64,000 nucleotides of DNA from Buchnera aphidicola (Anoecia oenotherae). GTDB taxonomy: Bacteria > Pseudomonadota > Gammaproteobacteria > Enterobacterales > Enterobacteriaceae. Where the stretch lies: positions 1 to 64,000 of the forward strand of contig NZ_CP033012.1 in assembly GCF_005080765.1 (NCBI RefSeq), in the 5' to 3' direction. Below, in pieces: positions 26,330-39,500 of the stretch. Numbering within the stretch: position 1 is the first letter of the stretch; each line of letters begins with the position of its first letter. The notes under the pieces were generated by a model. That model made no database searches, was not told where the DNA came from, and was given only the letters and a program-made list of their open reading frames with translations. The position numbers and the translations under genes are program-made.

Positions 26330-27408
26330 AAGACACCACAATTATAAATTTTAATGTAGAAAAAAATAATAAAACACACATATTCCATTTTATTATTAAT
26401 AATAAAATAATAAACGATTTATAAATAAAAAGTAAATTAGAGTTAAATTAATAAAACATAATTTATTATGTTTTATATAAATGTGTAAATAACTACATTT
26501 ATGTATTTATATATTTAATGTAATTATATATATCAATATATGATTAATATGTATTGTATATTTTAGACAAAAATCTATTTATTTTAAATTAAAAAATTTA
26601 CATTTTTTAAACTAAAATTTATTTAACTTTATAAATATATATATAAGTTAACTAATTTCTTATTTATAATTAATGATACATATATACAAAAATATATAAA
26701 AGTTAAAAATAAAAATTTTACATTTCATAAAACAATTAATTAATATGTAAAAATAAAATTACGTTTAAATGTATAATTAAACATTAATTATACAACTATA
26801 TAATATTTACTTAATTGTTTACATTAATATCCAACATATATGATCAATCAAGTTACTTGTATCTATTCTTTATAAAAAAACGTATTACTACTTTTTACAA
26901 TGTTTAACTGCTTTATTTTTTTAACTAAACGTAAATAATTTTCTTAAATTAGTTTTTTTTATTAACTAGTATAATTTATACAACTACTAAAACATTTTAT
27001 TTTTTTTTATTTTTCACTATTAACTTTAAACTATTAACTATTAACATACGTTAATATACATATATTGTAGATGTAAAATGTTTTTTTAATTTCTTCTAAA
27101 ACACTACATGTATATGTAATAGATTATATCATTTTATTAAAAAAATATTAATTCCTCAATAATTAAAATTAATTAATATTAATTTAATCACTTAAACAAA
27201 AAGAATAGAAAATTATATAATCTATAATATAGACTTTTTTAAATTATATCTAATACGGAATACTAAAAATATATTAGTACTAACAATAAATAAACAAATT
27301 AAAAATTAATAAAACTATATGTATAATTTTTAATTATTAAAAATTTTTTTTATTATAAAAATCTTTATTATAGAAGAGTAATATCATAAAAAATTAAAAA
27401 GGAAAAAT
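26330..27408. other. Gene-free spacer between rpoH and metE
   Basis: About 1.08 kb with no gene. A 20-nt perfect A+T palindrome at 26388-26407 (TTTTATTATT then AATAATAAAA), 59 bp past rpoH, could end the rpoH transcript. The rest is low-complexity A/T sequence. Other Buchnera carry genes between rpoH and metE (from memory glmS and glmU); I see no trace of them here. No MetJ/MetR-type operator is evident before metE. Confidence 0.6.
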
Positions 27409-29691
27409 ATGACTACTATTTTTACTCATACACTAGGATTTCCTAGAATTGGAACTAATAGAGAACTTAAACAAGCTCAAGAAAAATACTGGAGTAAAAA
27501 AATTACAAAAGATGAATTATTTTCTACAGGAAAAAAAATTCGAATAAATAACTGGAAAAAACAAGCAGAACTTGGAATTGATCTTATCCCTGTAGGTGAT
27601 TTCTCATGGTATGACCATGTTTTAAATACAACTATGCTGCTGGGAAATATTCCAGAAAGATTTAAAAATAAAAATAACACTATTGATATTGATACTATAT
27701 TTAAAATTGCTAAAGGTTATCAATCTAAAGATAAACATATTGTTCCATCAGAAATGAAAAAATGGTTTAATACTAACTATCATTATATAGTTCCTGAATT
27801 CACAAAAAATAGCAGTTTTACTTATTCATGGAAACAACTTATAGAAGAAGTAGACGAAGCTATTGAACTAGGTTTTAATGTAAAACCAGTGATATTAGGG
27901 CCCATATCCTATTTATGGTTGGGAAAAGAAAAAGAGGAAAATTTTCATCGTTTAGATTTACTTGCAAAAATTTTACACGTGTATAAAAATATAATTTCTA
28001 AATTAGAAAAAAGAAAAATAAATTGGATACAAATAGAAGAACCTATACTTACATTAGACCTTTCAGAAAAATGGTTAAACGCATTTAAATTCTCTTATGA
28101 ATTTATGAAAAATTCTAAAAAAATATTATTAACTACCTATTTTGGAAGTATATTTCATAATATAGAAACTATTAAAGAACTACCTGTGCAAGGATTACAC
28201 ATTGATATTACTAATAAAAATTATAATATTGATTTGTTATGTAATAATATACCAAAAAAATGGCTTTTATCATTAGGAGTCATTAACGGAAGAAACGTTT
28301 GGAAAACAAATTTAAATTCAACTATTAATACAATTAATTTAATCAAGAAAATTAAAAAAAATATTTGTATAGGTACTTCATGTTCATTAATCCATGTTCC
28401 AATTGATCTTTCAGTAGAAACTAAAATTAGCAAAATGGAAAAAAGTTGGTTATCTTTTGCTTTAGAAAAATGTCATGAATTATTCTTACTAAAAACAGCT
28501 TTGATTACCAATAACTATTCATTGTTAAAAGAATGGAGTAAACCTGTTCTTTCTAGAACACAACTAAACAAAAATATAAAAAAAGAAAAAGAAGAAGTAA
28601 TATTAAAAATAAAGAAAAATAATAAATACCAAAAATCTCCATATTCTATTAGAAGTTTAGAACAAAAAAAATGCCTAAAATTACCTATTTTACCAATAAC
28701 AACTATTGGATCTTTCCCTCAAACTGACTCTATTAGACAATTAAGACTTGACTTTAAATTAAAAAATATTAGTAGTAATGATTATGAAACAAAAATCAAA
28801 GAAAATATAAAAAAAATAATTTCATTTCAAGAATCTTTAAACATTGATGTATTAGTACACGGAGAAGTAGAAAGAAATGATATGGTTGAGTATTTTGGTG
28901 AACAACTGAATGGATTTTTAATTACATCTAATGGTTGGGTTCAAAGTTACGGTTCAAGATGTGTTAAACCTCCAATTATCATAAGTGATATATCACGTCC
29001 TAAACCAATGACTGTAAAATGGATGAAATATGCTCAATCTTTAACAAAAAAACCAATAAAAGGAATGCTAACAGGTCCAGTTACTATTTTATGTTGGTCT
29101 TTTGTAAGAGATGACATTAAAAAAAGTCAAGTTGCTTATCAACTAGCTTTAGCTCTACAAGATGAAGTTCTAGATTTAGAAAAAATAGGAATAAATATTA
29201 TTCAAATTGATGAACCTGCTTTAAGAGAAGGATTACCTCTAAGAAAAAAATCGTGGGAAAATTATTTAAATTGGGCTACTGAATCTTTTAGGTTAACTTA
29301 CTATAAAACTAAAAACAAAACGCAAATTCACACACACATGTGTTACTGTGAATTTAACGACATTATACAAGCTATTATTAAACTAGACGTTGATGTAATT
29401 ACTCTTGAAACTTCTAGATCTGATATAAAATTGCTAAAATTATTTCAACAACATAACTATATCAATGAAATAGGACCTGGATTTTATGATATTCATTCCT
29501 CTACCATTCCTACTGTAAAATCAATTCAATCAAACTTAGAAATAGCATTAAAATATATTTCTATAAATAGATTATGGGTTAATCCAGACTGTGGATTAAA
29601 AACAAGAAACTGGAAAGAAATAAAACAGTCTTTAGAAAATATAGTAACTGCAACAAAAAATGTACGAAAAAAAAATAAACCAATAAATTAA
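27409..29691 (+). CDS. metE: Cobalamin-independent methionine synthase
   Basis: Transfers the methyl group of 5-methyltetrahydrofolate (triglutamate) to homocysteine, making methionine. The product is 760 aa (E. coli 753) with the duplicated TIM-barrel layout: the N-terminal half begins LGFPRIGTNRELKQAQEKYW, and the catalytic C-terminal half begins PITTIGSFPQTDSIRQLR. The zinc ligands are visible in HTHMCYCEF (about residues 641-649) and NPDCGLKTR (about 725-733). MetF, which supplies its methyl donor, is also in the window. Methionine is an essential amino acid that Buchnera can complete from homocysteine. Confidence 0.98.
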   Translation: MTTIFTHTLGFPRIGTNRELKQAQEKYWSKKITKDELFSTGKKIRINNWKKQAELGIDLIPVGDFSWYDHVLNTTMLLGNIPERFKNKNNTIDIDTIFKIAKGYQSKDKHIVPSEMKKWFNTNYHYIVPEFTKNSSFTYSWKQLIEEVDEAIELGFNVKPVILGPISYLWLGKEKEENFHRLDLLAKILHVYKNIISKLEKRKINWIQIEEPILTLDLSEKWLNAFKFSYEFMKNSKKILLTTYFGSIFHNIETIKELPVQGLHIDITNKNYNIDLLCNNIPKKWLLSLGVINGRNVWKTNLNSTINTINLIKKIKKNICIGTSCSLIHVPIDLSVETKISKMEKSWLSFALEKCHELFLLKTALITNNYSLLKEWSKPVLSRTQLNKNIKKEKEEVILKIKKNNKYQKSPYSIRSLEQKKCLKLPILPITTIGSFPQTDSIRQLRLDFKLKNISSNDYETKIKENIKKIISFQESLNIDVLVHGEVERNDMVEYFGEQLNGFLITSNGWVQSYGSRCVKPPIIISDISRPKPMTVKWMKYAQSLTKKPIKGMLTGPVTILCWSFVRDDIKKSQVAYQLALALQDEVLDLEKIGINIIQIDEPALREGLPLRKKSWENYLNWATESFRLTYYKTKNKTQIHTHMCYCEFNDIIQAIIKLDVDVITLETSRSDIKLLKLFQQHNYINEIGPGFYDIHSSTIPTVKSIQSNLEIALKYISINRLWVNPDCGLKTRNWKEIKQSLENIVTATKNVRKKNKPIN

Positions 29692-29720
29692 AAAATTCAT
29701 TAAAAATAAAAATAATAAAA

Positions 29721-29746
29721 AGTATACTAATTTTAATTAGTATACT
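29721..29746. terminator. 26-nt perfect palindrome between metE and purH
   Basis: AGTATACTAATT (29721-29732), TT, AATTAGTATACT (29735-29746). It lies 29 bp past the metE stop, in a convergent junction, with T-rich flank on the plus strand. Likely a bidirectional terminator. Confidence 0.65.
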
Positions 29747-29909
29747 ATTTATTATTTTGTACTAAAATAGTTAATAATTATTAAATTCATATTTAATACT
29801 CATTAAAACTTACAATCTTAGTTATAAACTAAATTTTTATACAAAAATAAAATATCACCAGTATGTTTATTTTTAATAATAAACAATTTAAATAACTTTA
29901 AAAAAAATC

Positions 29910-31487
29910 CTAATGCCTAAAATTTCTCTCTTGAGTAAAAATCATAGATATATTACTTTCGTTTGCCGAACGAATAACTTCATCATCTCTGATAGAACCT
30001 CCAGGTTGAATAATACAAGTTATACTATTTTTAGCAGACAAAGACACACAATCCTTGAATGGAAAAAAAGCATCTGAAGCTAAAACAATATTTTTAAATT
30101 TAATATTTGTATTTTTTATTTTATTAATAGCTATTTTTACAGCATCTATTCTACTAGATTGTCCAGAACCAATTCCAATTGTAGAACCATTAAAAATACA
30201 TACAATACCATTCGATTTTAAAAACTTACAGACTAACCAAGCAAATCTTGCATCTTTCATTTCTTTTTCACTTGGAATTCTTTTTGTAACTATATTCCAT
30301 TTTTTATTTATATTTACGGTTTTTTTTTCTTGCAACAATAATCCTCCATTTACTGATCTTATTTCAAAAAAAATGTTTTTTTTTAAATTTTTCTTATAAA
30401 TCAATACCCTAATATTGTTTTTAGATGATAATATTTTTTTTGCAGAAATAGTAATTTCTGGAGCTAATATAACTTCTACAAAAGAATTTTTTATTATTTT
30501 CTCAACAACAATTTCGTCTAACAAACAATTAAAAGCAATAACACTTCCAAACGCCGATACTGGATCACATTTATATGCTAAAGAATAAGCATCAACTGCA
30601 GACGAACCTATTGATACGCCACATGGAGTACCATGTTTAATAATAGCGCAAACTGGTTCTTCAAAACTAGTAACGCATTCTAATGCTATGTCTCCATCAT
30701 ATATATTATTATATGATAATTTTTTACTACCTATAATCATATTTTTGTTACTTAAACTATAATCAGATGAATTAAAAGAATACAAAGCTGCTTTTTGATC
30801 TGGATTTTCTCCATAACGAAGATCATCTACTTTTTTAAGTTTTAAATTAATATCTTCTTTAAAAACACGTTTATCTTTTTTGCTATTTAATACTGCTTTT
30901 TTAAAAAAATCCAAAATATTTAATTCGTAATCAGAAGTATACTCAAAAGCTTTAGTAGCTAATTTTATATTAGTTTCTAAAGACAACATATTATTTTTAT
31001 TGCTATCTAATTCTTTTATTACTTGGTCATAATCATTTGTATCAACTAAAACAGTAACAAACTTATAATTTTTAGCTGCTGATCTAATCATAGCTGGACC
31101 ACCTATATCTATTTTATCAACAACCATATCTATAGTACATTTACTATTTAAAATTAAACTATCTAAAGGCAAAAAATTAACGATAACCATATCAAATAAT
31201 ATCATTTTGTATTTTTCTATAACATTATTATCTATCCCTCTTCTAGATAAAATTCCTCCATGAATCATAGGATGTAACGTTTTTACACGTCCATTCATAA
31301 TCTCTGGAAAATGTGTATAATCTGTTAATTCTATTGAATGAACTCCAAATTTTTTTAATTTGTGATACGTTCCTGTAGTTGTATAAATAGTATAATTTCT
31401 TTTTTTTAATTCTCGACAAAATGTTCTTATATTTGATTTGTTATATACACTAATTAAAGCATTTCTTTTTTTTTTTAAATCAATCAT
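29910..31487 (-). CDS. purH: Bifunctional AICAR formyltransferase / IMP cyclohydrolase
   Basis: Last two steps of IMP synthesis: AICAR is formylated with 10-formyl-THF, then FAICAR is closed to IMP. The product is 525 aa (E. coli 529). The cyclohydrolase domain (N-terminal) has GRVKTLHPMIHGGIL and DIGGPAMIRSAAKNY. The formyltransferase domain has LRYGENPDQKAALY, KHGTPCGVS and SAFGSVIAFN, and ends IFTQERNFRH as in the family. No other purine-synthesis gene is nearby; E. coli has purD after purH. In Buchnera, PurH is known as a survivor that recycles AICAR from histidine synthesis. Confidence 0.97.
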   Translation of the reverse strand: MIDLKKKRNALISVYNKSNIRTFCRELKKRNYTIYTTTGTYHKLKKFGVHSIELTDYTHFPEIMNGRVKTLHPMIHGGILSRRGIDNNVIEKYKMILFDMVIVNFLPLDSLILNSKCTIDMVVDKIDIGGPAMIRSAAKNYKFVTVLVDTNDYDQVIKELDSNKNNMLSLETNIKLATKAFEYTSDYELNILDFFKKAVLNSKKDKRVFKEDINLKLKKVDDLRYGENPDQKAALYSFNSSDYSLSNKNMIIGSKKLSYNNIYDGDIALECVTSFEEPVCAIIKHGTPCGVSIGSSAVDAYSLAYKCDPVSAFGSVIAFNCLLDEIVVEKIIKNSFVEVILAPEITISAKKILSSKNNIRVLIYKKNLKKNIFFEIRSVNGGLLLQEKKTVNINKKWNIVTKRIPSEKEMKDARFAWLVCKFLKSNGIVCIFNGSTIGIGSGQSSRIDAVKIAINKIKNTNIKFKNIVLASDAFFPFKDCVSLSAKNSITCIIQPGGSIRDDEVIRSANESNISMIFTQERNFRH

Positions 31488-31690
31488 TATAATTCTAATA
31501 AACCTCTGATATTGTAATATTTTATATTTTTTTAAATTAAATATTACATTTAATAATAGTACATATATTTTAATGTTATGTATTGTAAAATATAATTTTT
31601 AATTAAAATTTATTTTTTTAAAATAAAACGAAAATTAACTAATTCATTCTTAAAAAGAAAAATTAATACACAAAATCTATTTATATGAAT

Positions 31691-31963
31691 TTATTTTATA
31701 GCTATTCTAAAAGCTTTTCCTGAAATAAAAGTAGGTACTTTCGTTGCTGCAATATTTATTTTTTCTCCTGTTTGTGGATTTCTACCTATTCTAGCTGCTC
31801 TATTATGTACTTTAAAAGTACCAAAACCTGCTATTTGAACATTTTTTCCATTTTTTAAAGAAAGAACAATAGTTTTTAACATAGATTCTAAAATTTTTTT
31901 TACCTGTACTTTAGATACATTTGTCTCTTCTGAAATAGAACTTGTTAATTGAGTTTTATTCAT
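31691..31963 (-). CDS. hupA: DNA-binding protein HU-alpha
   Basis: Small histone-like protein that binds and bends DNA as a dimer. The product is 90 aa, E. coli length. It begins [18 protein letters not shown], contains the DNA-binding arm signature [20 protein letters not shown], and ends in the usual lysine. GAGAAGG precedes the start. With so many nucleoid proteins missing in reduced symbionts, HU may be the main one. It sits between purH (downstream) and rpoC (upstream) on the same strand, 322 bp after rpoC, so it probably has its own promoter. Confidence 0.97.
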   Translation of the reverse strand: MNKTQLTSSISEETNVSKVQVKKILESMLKTIVLSLKNGKNVQIAGFGTFKVHNRAARIGRNPQTGEKINIAATKVPTFISGKAFRIAIK

Positions 31964-32285
31964 AACCTTCTCCTCAATACTTTATTTTCAATGAATAATT
32001 CAAAGTTTAATTAAATCATTTCCTTTCTTTTAAAATAAAAACTAATAAAACTTATTTTTTCTTTTTATTTTATGGTAATTTTTTATAAAAAATATTTTAT
32101 TTTTTTAATATAAAATATTTTTATACAATCAATTCAATTGTACATGACTAACATACTTAAAAACTTAATAAAAATATCAAATTAAAGAACTATAACACTA
32201 CTTAAAAAAAATAAATATACTTTTTTAAGCCTAAAAACATGTTATATATATTTTATATTAGTTTTAAACTTGAAAATAATACTTT
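31964..32285. other. Spacer between rpoC and hupA
   Basis: About 320 bp, A+T-rich and without a gene. It contains a 13-bp inverted repeat (32088-32122, listed separately) that could end the rpoBC transcript. The hupA promoter must lie between that repeat and 31963; no clear -35/-10 pair is distinguishable. Confidence 0.6.
32088..32122 (-). terminator. Possible terminator of the rpoBC operon
   Basis: AAAAATATTTTAT (32088-32100) and ATAAAATATTTTT (32110-32122) are perfect reverse complements around a 9-nt loop, 164 bp past the rpoC stop. On the minus strand a U-rich stretch follows. The stem is pure A/T, so strength is uncertain. Confidence 0.45.
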
Positions 32286-35200
32286 TTATTTTTTTAAAGT
32301 TGCATTTAACATTTCCGATAAATTAGCTGATGCTTCTTCCGCGCTTATATGTAAAGAAACAGGTTTTTTACTATTCTTTTTTAATTTTTTCTTTTTATTT
32401 AATCTATCCTTATGATATGCATATCCAGTTCCAGCTGGAATTAATCTTCCAACAATTACATTTTCTTTTAAACCCCTTAATTCATCTTTTTTCCCCGCAA
32501 CAGCTGATTCAGTTAAAACTCGTGTTGTTTCTTGAAAAGAAGCAGCAGATATAAACGATTCTGTAGCTAATGATGCTTTTGTAATCCCAAGTAAATTTCT
32601 AGAAAAAGAAATAAGTTTTTTACACTGTTTCTTTAATTTTCTATTTTCTATTTTTATTCTAGAATATTCAACTTGTTCTCCTTTTAAAAAATCAGATTCT
32701 CCATTATCTACAATAGTTGCTTTTCTCAACATTTGACGAACTATAACTTCAATATGTTTATCATTTATTTTAACACCTTGCAATCTATATACTTCTTGCA
32801 CTTCATTAACTATATATTGAGTTACTGATTGCACTCCTCTTAACCTTAAGATATCATGAGATGATTCCGGACCGTCAGATATAATATCTCCCTTTTTTAT
32901 TCTTTCTCCTTCAAAAACATTCAACTGTCTCCATTTAGGTATCATTTCTTCATGTTTTTCATCTAAATTCGCCGAAGTTATTATTAGTCTTCTTTTACCT
33001 TTTGTTTCTTTTCCAAAAGATATAAAACCACTAATTTCAGCTAAAATCGCTAATTCTTTTGGTTTTCTTGCTTCAAAAAGATCAGCTACTCTAGGTAAAC
33101 CTCCGGTAATATCCTTTGTTCCCCCTGACTCTTGCGGTATTCTAGCTAACGTATCTCCTGAAGTAACATATGATTTATTATTTAACTGAATAATAGACTT
33201 TCCAGGTAAAAAATACTGTGCTGGAATATCTGTTCCAACTATAAATACATCCTGATTATTTATATCTAAAATTTTTAAAGCAGGACGTAAATCTTTTCCT
33301 GTTAAAGGACGTTCAGAACTATCTAATACTACTATAGATGTTAATCCTGTTAATTCGTCTGTTTGTCTAGTTACACTTTGACCATCAATAATATCTACAA
33401 ATTGAACATATCCATTTACTTCAGTTATTACAGGTATAGTATGAGGATCCCATTTAGCAATAATATCTCCAGACATAACTGGTTCTTTATTTCCTTTAAA
33501 TAAAATTGCACCATAAGGAACTTTATAACTTTCTTTTACACAATTAAACTGATCAATAACATTAAGCTCTGCATTTCTAGATGTAATAATTATTTCATTA
33601 AAAGAATTTTTTACAAAACTAGAATAATGTAAATTTACTACTCCACTATGCTTTACTTGTATACTTGATTCAGTTGCTGAACGTGAAGCTGCTCCACCTA
33701 TATGAAATGTTCTCATTGTCAACTGAGTTCCTGGTTCACCAATAGATTGAGCTGCTATTACTCCTATTGCTTCTCCTTTTTTTACTAAGAATCCTCTAGC
33801 TAAATCTCTTCCATAACAATAAGCGCAAATACCAAAATCAGTTTCACAATGCACTACTGATCTAACTTTCACTCTATCTATAGATTTTTTTTCTAATAAA
33901 TCACATATTTCTTCATTTAAAAGAGTATTTCTATACACCAAAATCTGCAAAGAATTTGACATTAGAATATCTTCAGCAATTACTCTTCCTAAAACTCTTT
34001 CTCTCAACGTTTCTTTTATTTCTCCTCCTTCTATGACTGGACTCATTATAATTCCTTCGTAAGTGCCGCAATCATCTTCAGTAACTACTAAATCCTGTGC
34101 TACATCTACTAATCTACGTGTTAAATAACCTGAATTCGCTGTTTTTAAAGCAGTATCAGCTAAACCTTTTCTAGCTCCATGAGTAGAAATAAAATATTGT
34201 AATACATTTAATCCTTCTCGAAAATTTGCTATAATTGGAGTTTCTATAATAGATCCATCAGGCTTAGCCATTAATCCACGCATTCCTGCTAATTGTCTAA
34301 TTTGAGCAGCGGAACCTCTAGCTCCAGAATCAGCCATCATAAAAATGCTATTAAAAGATGTTTGGTTTATTACTTGATTGTTTTTATTGCTAACTTTCTC
34401 ATTTGATAAGTTTTTCATCATAGCAACAGCTACTCTCTCATTTGCTGAAGCCCATATATCAATAACTTTATTATATCTTTCACCAGATGTCACTAATCCT
34501 GCTTGAAACTGATCTCTTATTTCTAGTACTTCATTTTCTGCATCTAAAATAATATTCTGTTTTTCTTTAGGAATAACCATATCGTCAATTCCAACAGAAG
34601 CTCCAGACCGAGCGGCATAAAAAAACCCAGTATACATTATTTGATCAGCAAACTTTACTGTATCTTTCAATCCTAAAATACGGTAACAACTGTTCAACAT
34701 TGCAGAAATTAAATTTTTCCCTAATGTTGTATTAACTGTAGAATAAGGTAATCCCTTAGGAACTATCATCCATAATATAGCTCTTCCTATAGTAGAATCA
34801 TAAATAGTTGTTTTCTTTATAAATTTATCTTTTTTATCTTTTATATGCTCAACAATTCTTACTTTTATAGATGCATGTAATTCGGCTGATCCGGTACTAT
34901 ATGCTATTTCAGCTTCTTCTGGACCTGATAATACCATCCCTTCTCCTTTTCCATTTATTTTTTCTCTAGTCATATAGTATAATCCCAAAACAACATCCTG
35001 AGAAGGAACTATAATAGGTTCTCCGTTAGCTGGAGATAAAACATTATTAATAGACATCATTAAAGAACGTGCTTCTGACTGAGAATCTATTGTTAATGGA
35101 ACATGAACAGCCATTTGATCTCCATCAAAATCTGCATTATATGCAGCACAAACTAAAGGATGTAACTGTATAGCCTTTCCTTCTATTAAAATTGGTTCAA

Positions 35201-36509
35201 ATGCTTGTATCCCAAGTCTATGTAGAGTTGGAGCTCTATTTAATAATACCGGATGTTCTTTTATTACTTCATCTAATATATCCCATACTTCTGGTTCTTC
35301 TCTTTCTACCATTTTTTTTGCTGCTTTTATAGTAGCAGCTAAATTTTTCTTTTCTAACTTTCCGTAAATAAAAGGCTTAAACAATTCTAATGCCATTTTC
35401 TTCGGTAAACCACATTGGTTCAAATGTAAATAAGGTCCAACAGTAATTACTGATCTTCCTGAATAATCTACTCTTTTACCTAATAGATTTTGACGAAATC
35501 TTCCTTGTTTTCCCTTTATCATATCTGCTAAAGATTTTAATGGTCTTTTATTAGATCCTGTTATAGCTCTACCTCTTCTTCCGTTATCTAATAAAGCATC
35601 AACTGCTTCTTGAAGCATTCTTTTTTCATTTCTAACAATAATATCTGGAGCTGATAAATCTAATAACCGTTTTAAACGATTATTTCTATTAATAACTCTT
35701 CTATACAAATCATTTAAATCAGAAGTAGCAAATCTTCCTCCATCTAATGGAACTAACGGTCTTAAATCAGGAGGAAGTACTGGTAATACAGTTAAAATCA
35801 TCCATTCTGGCTTATTTTTTGATTTTATAAATGATTCTAATAATTTTATTCGTTTAGTAATTTTTTTTCTTTTAGTTTCCGAATTTGTTTCACTAATTTC
35901 ATTGCGTAAATCTTTACATACCGCTAATAAATCCATTGTTTTTAATAAAGATTGTATAGCTTCAGCTCCCATATTTGCACAAAATTCATCACCAAATTCT
36001 TCTAAAGAATCTAAATATTGCTCTTCACTTAAAATTTGTTTCTTTTTTAAAGAAGTAATACCATTTTCAATTACTACATAAGACTCAAAATATAATACCC
36101 TTTCAATGTCCCTTAATGGCATATCTAATAAAAGACCTATACGCGATGGCAGTGATTTTAAAAACCAAATATGTGCAATAGGAGAAGATAATTCAATATG
36201 ACCCATTCTATCTCGTCTAACTTTACTTTGTGTAACTTCTACTCCACACTTTTCACAAATTACTCCGCGGTGTTTCAAACGTTTGTACTTACCACATAAG
36301 CATTCGTAGTCTTTTATTGGTCCAAAAATTCTAGAACAAAAAAGACCATCTCTTTCTGGTTTAAACGTGCGATAATTTATTGTTTCTGGTTTTTTAACTT
36401 CTCCAAAAGACCATGATCTAATCATATCTGGCGAAGAAAGTGCTATTTTTATAGAATTGAATTCTTCAACTTTAGTTTTAACCTTGAGAAATTTTAATAA
36501 TTCTTTCAC
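32286..36509 (-). CDS. rpoC: DNA-directed RNA polymerase subunit beta'
   Basis: Largest subunit of RNA polymerase, carrying the catalytic magnesium site. The product is 1407 aa, exactly E. coli length. The N-terminal zinc site is [20 protein letters not shown]. The catalytic loop is [16 protein letters not shown]. The bridge/trigger region is intact ([20 protein letters not shown]). The second zinc site uses [19 protein letters not shown]. The C-terminus ends [14 protein letters not shown], the omega-binding end. It is 74 bp after rpoB. In Buchnera this polymerase must tolerate templates with very long A/T runs, relevant to slippage. Confidence 0.99.
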   Translation of the reverse strand: MKELLKFLKVKTKVEEFNSIKIALSSPDMIRSWSFGEVKKPETINYRTFKPERDGLFCSRIFGPIKDYECLCGKYKRLKHRGVICEKCGVEVTQSKVRRDRMGHIELSSPIAHIWFLKSLPSRIGLLLDMPLRDIERVLYFESYVVIENGITSLKKKQILSEEQYLDSLEEFGDEFCANMGAEAIQSLLKTMDLLAVCKDLRNEISETNSETKRKKITKRIKLLESFIKSKNKPEWMILTVLPVLPPDLRPLVPLDGGRFATSDLNDLYRRVINRNNRLKRLLDLSAPDIIVRNEKRMLQEAVDALLDNGRRGRAITGSNKRPLKSLADMIKGKQGRFRQNLLGKRVDYSGRSVITVGPYLHLNQCGLPKKMALELFKPFIYGKLEKKNLAATIKAAKKMVEREEPEVWDILDEVIKEHPVLLNRAPTLHRLGIQAFEPILIEGKAIQLHPLVCAAYNADFDGDQMAVHVPLTIDSQSEARSLMMSINNVLSPANGEPIIVPSQDVVLGLYYMTREKINGKGEGMVLSGPEEAEIAYSTGSAELHASIKVRIVEHIKDKKDKFIKKTTIYDSTIGRAILWMIVPKGLPYSTVNTTLGKNLISAMLNSCYRILGLKDTVKFADQIMYTGFFYAARSGASVGIDDMVIPKEKQNIILDAENEVLEIRDQFQAGLVTSGERYNKVIDIWASANERVAVAMMKNLSNEKVSNKNNQVINQTSFNSIFMMADSGARGSAAQIRQLAGMRGLMAKPDGSIIETPIIANFREGLNVLQYFISTHGARKGLADTALKTANSGYLTRRLVDVAQDLVVTEDDCGTYEGIIMSPVIEGGEIKETLRERVLGRVIAEDILMSNSLQILVYRNTLLNEEICDLLEKKSIDRVKVRSVVHCETDFGICAYCYGRDLARGFLVKKGEAIGVIAAQSIGEPGTQLTMRTFHIGGAASRSATESSIQVKHSGVVNLHYSSFVKNSFNEIIITSRNAELNVIDQFNCVKESYKVPYGAILFKGNKEPVMSGDIIAKWDPHTIPVITEVNGYVQFVDIIDGQSVTRQTDELTGLTSIVVLDSSERPLTGKDLRPALKILDINNQDVFIVGTDIPAQYFLPGKSIIQLNNKSYVTSGDTLARIPQESGGTKDITGGLPRVADLFEARKPKELAILAEISGFISFGKETKGKRRLIITSANLDEKHEEMIPKWRQLNVFEGERIKKGDIISDGPESSHDILRLRGVQSVTQYIVNEVQEVYRLQGVKINDKHIEVIVRQMLRKATIVDNGESDFLKGEQVEYSRIKIENRKLKKQCKKLISFSRNLLGITKASLATESFISAASFQETTRVLTESAVAGKKDELRGLKENVIVGRLIPAGTGYAYHKDRLNKKKKLKKNSKKPVSLHISAEEASANLSEMLNATLKK

Positions 36510-36583
36510 TAATTAGCTCCTAATGGAGTAAAATATTTAAAGAAAATAAATACAAAATAGCTTGTCTTAATAATTTAGAATCA

Positions 36584-39500
36584 CTATTCATCTTCTAAAT
36601 CAATATTTATACCTAAAGATCTTATTTCTTTTAATAGAACATTAAAAGATTCAGGCATTCCTGGTTCCATATTATAATTTCCATCTACTATATTTTTATA
36701 CATTTTAGTTCTACCATTGACATCATCAGATTTTACTGTTAACATCTCCTGTAAAGTATGAGATGCTCCATATGCTTCTAACGCCCAGACTTCCATTTCT
36801 CCAAATCTTTGCCCACCGAACTGAGCTTTTCCACCTAACGGTTGTTGAGTTATTAAACTGTAAGAACCAGTAGAACGAGCATGCATTTTATCATCAACTA
36901 AATGATTCAACTTTAACATATACATATATCCAACTGTTACTGGCCTTTCAAATTTATCCCCAGTTCTTCCATCAAACAAGTCAATTTGACCAGAAGAAGG
37001 TAAATTTGTTAATTTTAACATTTCTTTAATTTCATCTTCTTTTGCCCCATCAAAAACAGGACTAGCAATAGGCATTCCATTTTTTAAATTTTTAGCTAAA
37101 CAAATTACTTCATCATCAGTAAACTCTTTTAAATTTACTTTTTGTTGTATATTAGAACCTAAATCAAAAGCTTTTTGCATAAATTCACGTAAAAATTTGA
37201 TTTTTTCTTTATGTTCTAACATTTTTTTTATTACTTCTCCTATTCCTTTAGCTGCTAAACCTAAATGAGTTTCTAATATTTGACCTATATTCATCCGTGA
37301 CGGTACACCTAAAGGATTTAATACTATATCTACTGGAACTCCATGTTCATCATAAGGCATATCTTCAATAGGATTTATTTTTGAAATAACTCCTTTATTT
37401 CCATGTCTTCCAGCCATTTTGTCTCCAGGTTGGATTTGCCTTTTTACTGCTAAGTAAACTTTTACAACTTTTAATATTCCAGGAGCTAAATCATCTCCCT
37501 GAATAATTTTACTACATTTTTCTTTTAACTTTTTTTTAAATTTATTTTTTAATTCAATATATTGAACAGATAAAGCCTTGATTTTTTCTTCTTCAGATTT
37601 ATCTTTTAATTTAAATCGAAACCAACGTTCATATGGAATAGATTCAAGTTTATCTAGAGATATACCTGAATTAATTAATACTTCTTTCACTTGACTAAAT
37701 AAACTTAACTCAAAAATCTTTTTTTCTTCAGAAATATCTTTTTCAACTTGTTTTAACTGCATTTTTTCTATTGATAAAGCACGTTTATCTTTTGCTATAC
37801 CATCTCGAGTGAATACTTGAACATCAATAACAGTTCCAGAAACCCCATTAGGTACTCTCAAAGAAGAATCTTTTACGTCAGACGCTTTTTCTCCAAAAAT
37901 AGCACGTAATAATTTTTCTTCAGGAGTTAATTGTGTTTCTCCTTTTGGTGTTACTTTTCCTATTAATATGTCTCCACCAGTAACTTCAGCTCCTATATAC
38001 ACTATTCCTGAAGAATCTAATTTTGATAAAGCAGATTCTCCTATGTTAGGTATATCAGCTGTAATATCTTCAGGACCTAATTTAGTATCTCTAGAAATAC
38101 AACTTAATTCTTGAATATGAATAGTGGTAAATCTATCATCTTGTACTATTTTTTCCGAAATTAAAATAGAATCTTCAAAATTATATCCATTCCATGGCAT
38201 AAATGCTACACGCATATTTTGACCTAATGCTAATTCCCCTAAATCTGTAGCAGGTCCATCAGCTAACACATCACCTTTTTTTACCTCTTCATTTAAATTA
38301 ATGCATGGAGTTTGATTAATACACGTATTTTGATTAGACCTAGTATATTTAGTTAAATTATAAATATCTATTCCTGATTCTCCTAACAGCATTCCTTCTT
38401 TTTTTACCCTAACAACTATTCTAGATGCATCAACATACTGAATTTTTCCACCTCTCTTCGCTACAACTGTAACTCCAGAATCAACTGCCACCGCACGTTC
38501 CATACCTGTTCCAATAAGTGGTTTTTCTGTTACTAAAGTTGGAACAGCTTGACGTTGCATGTTAGCTCCCATTAATGCACGATTTGCATCATCATGCTCT
38601 AAAAAAGGAATTAATGATGCTCCAACAGATACAATTTGCTGTGTAGAAACATCCATATACTCTACTTTTTTATAAAAAAATAAACCAGATTCCCCACGAT
38701 AACGACAAGTAACTAATTCATCTATCAATTGTCCATCTTTATTTAAATTTGTATTAGCTTGAGCTATTATAAAATTACCTTCTTCAATAGCAGATAAATA
38801 AGTGATATCGTTTGTCACTACTCCACTGATGACTTTTCTATACGGTGTTTCTAAAAAACCATATTTATTAGTTCTAGCATATACAGATAAGGAATTTATC
38901 AAACCTATATTTGGACCTTCTGGGGTTTCTATAGGACACACTCTTCCATAATGAGTTGGATGAACATCTCGAACTTCAAAACCTGCTCTTTCTCTAGTCA
39001 AACCTCCAATTCCAAGAGCTGAAATTCTTCTTTTATGTGTTATCTCAGATAGAGGATTATTCTGATCCATAAATTGAGATAATTGACTAGTTCCAAAAAA
39101 TTCTTTAATTGCAGCTGAAATAGGTTTTGCATTAATCATATCTTGAGGCATTAATGTATCTAAATCTCCTAAAGATAACCTCTCTTTTACAGCTCGTTCT
39201 ACACGAACTAATCCTATTCTAAATTGATTTTCTGCCATTTCTCCAACAGAACGAATTCTTCTATTCCCTAAATGGTCAATATCATCTACGACTCCTTTTC
39301 CATTTCTAATACTAATTATTTTTAATATAACATCAACAATATCTGTTTTAGTTAAAACACTTTTTCCATCTATATCAACTCTTGATAAAGATCTATTAAA
39401 CTTCATTCTACCAACTGGTGATAGATCATATCTTTCTTCACAAAAAAACAAATTATTAAATAAAACCTCAGCTGCTTCTCTTGTAGGTGGCTCTCCCGGA

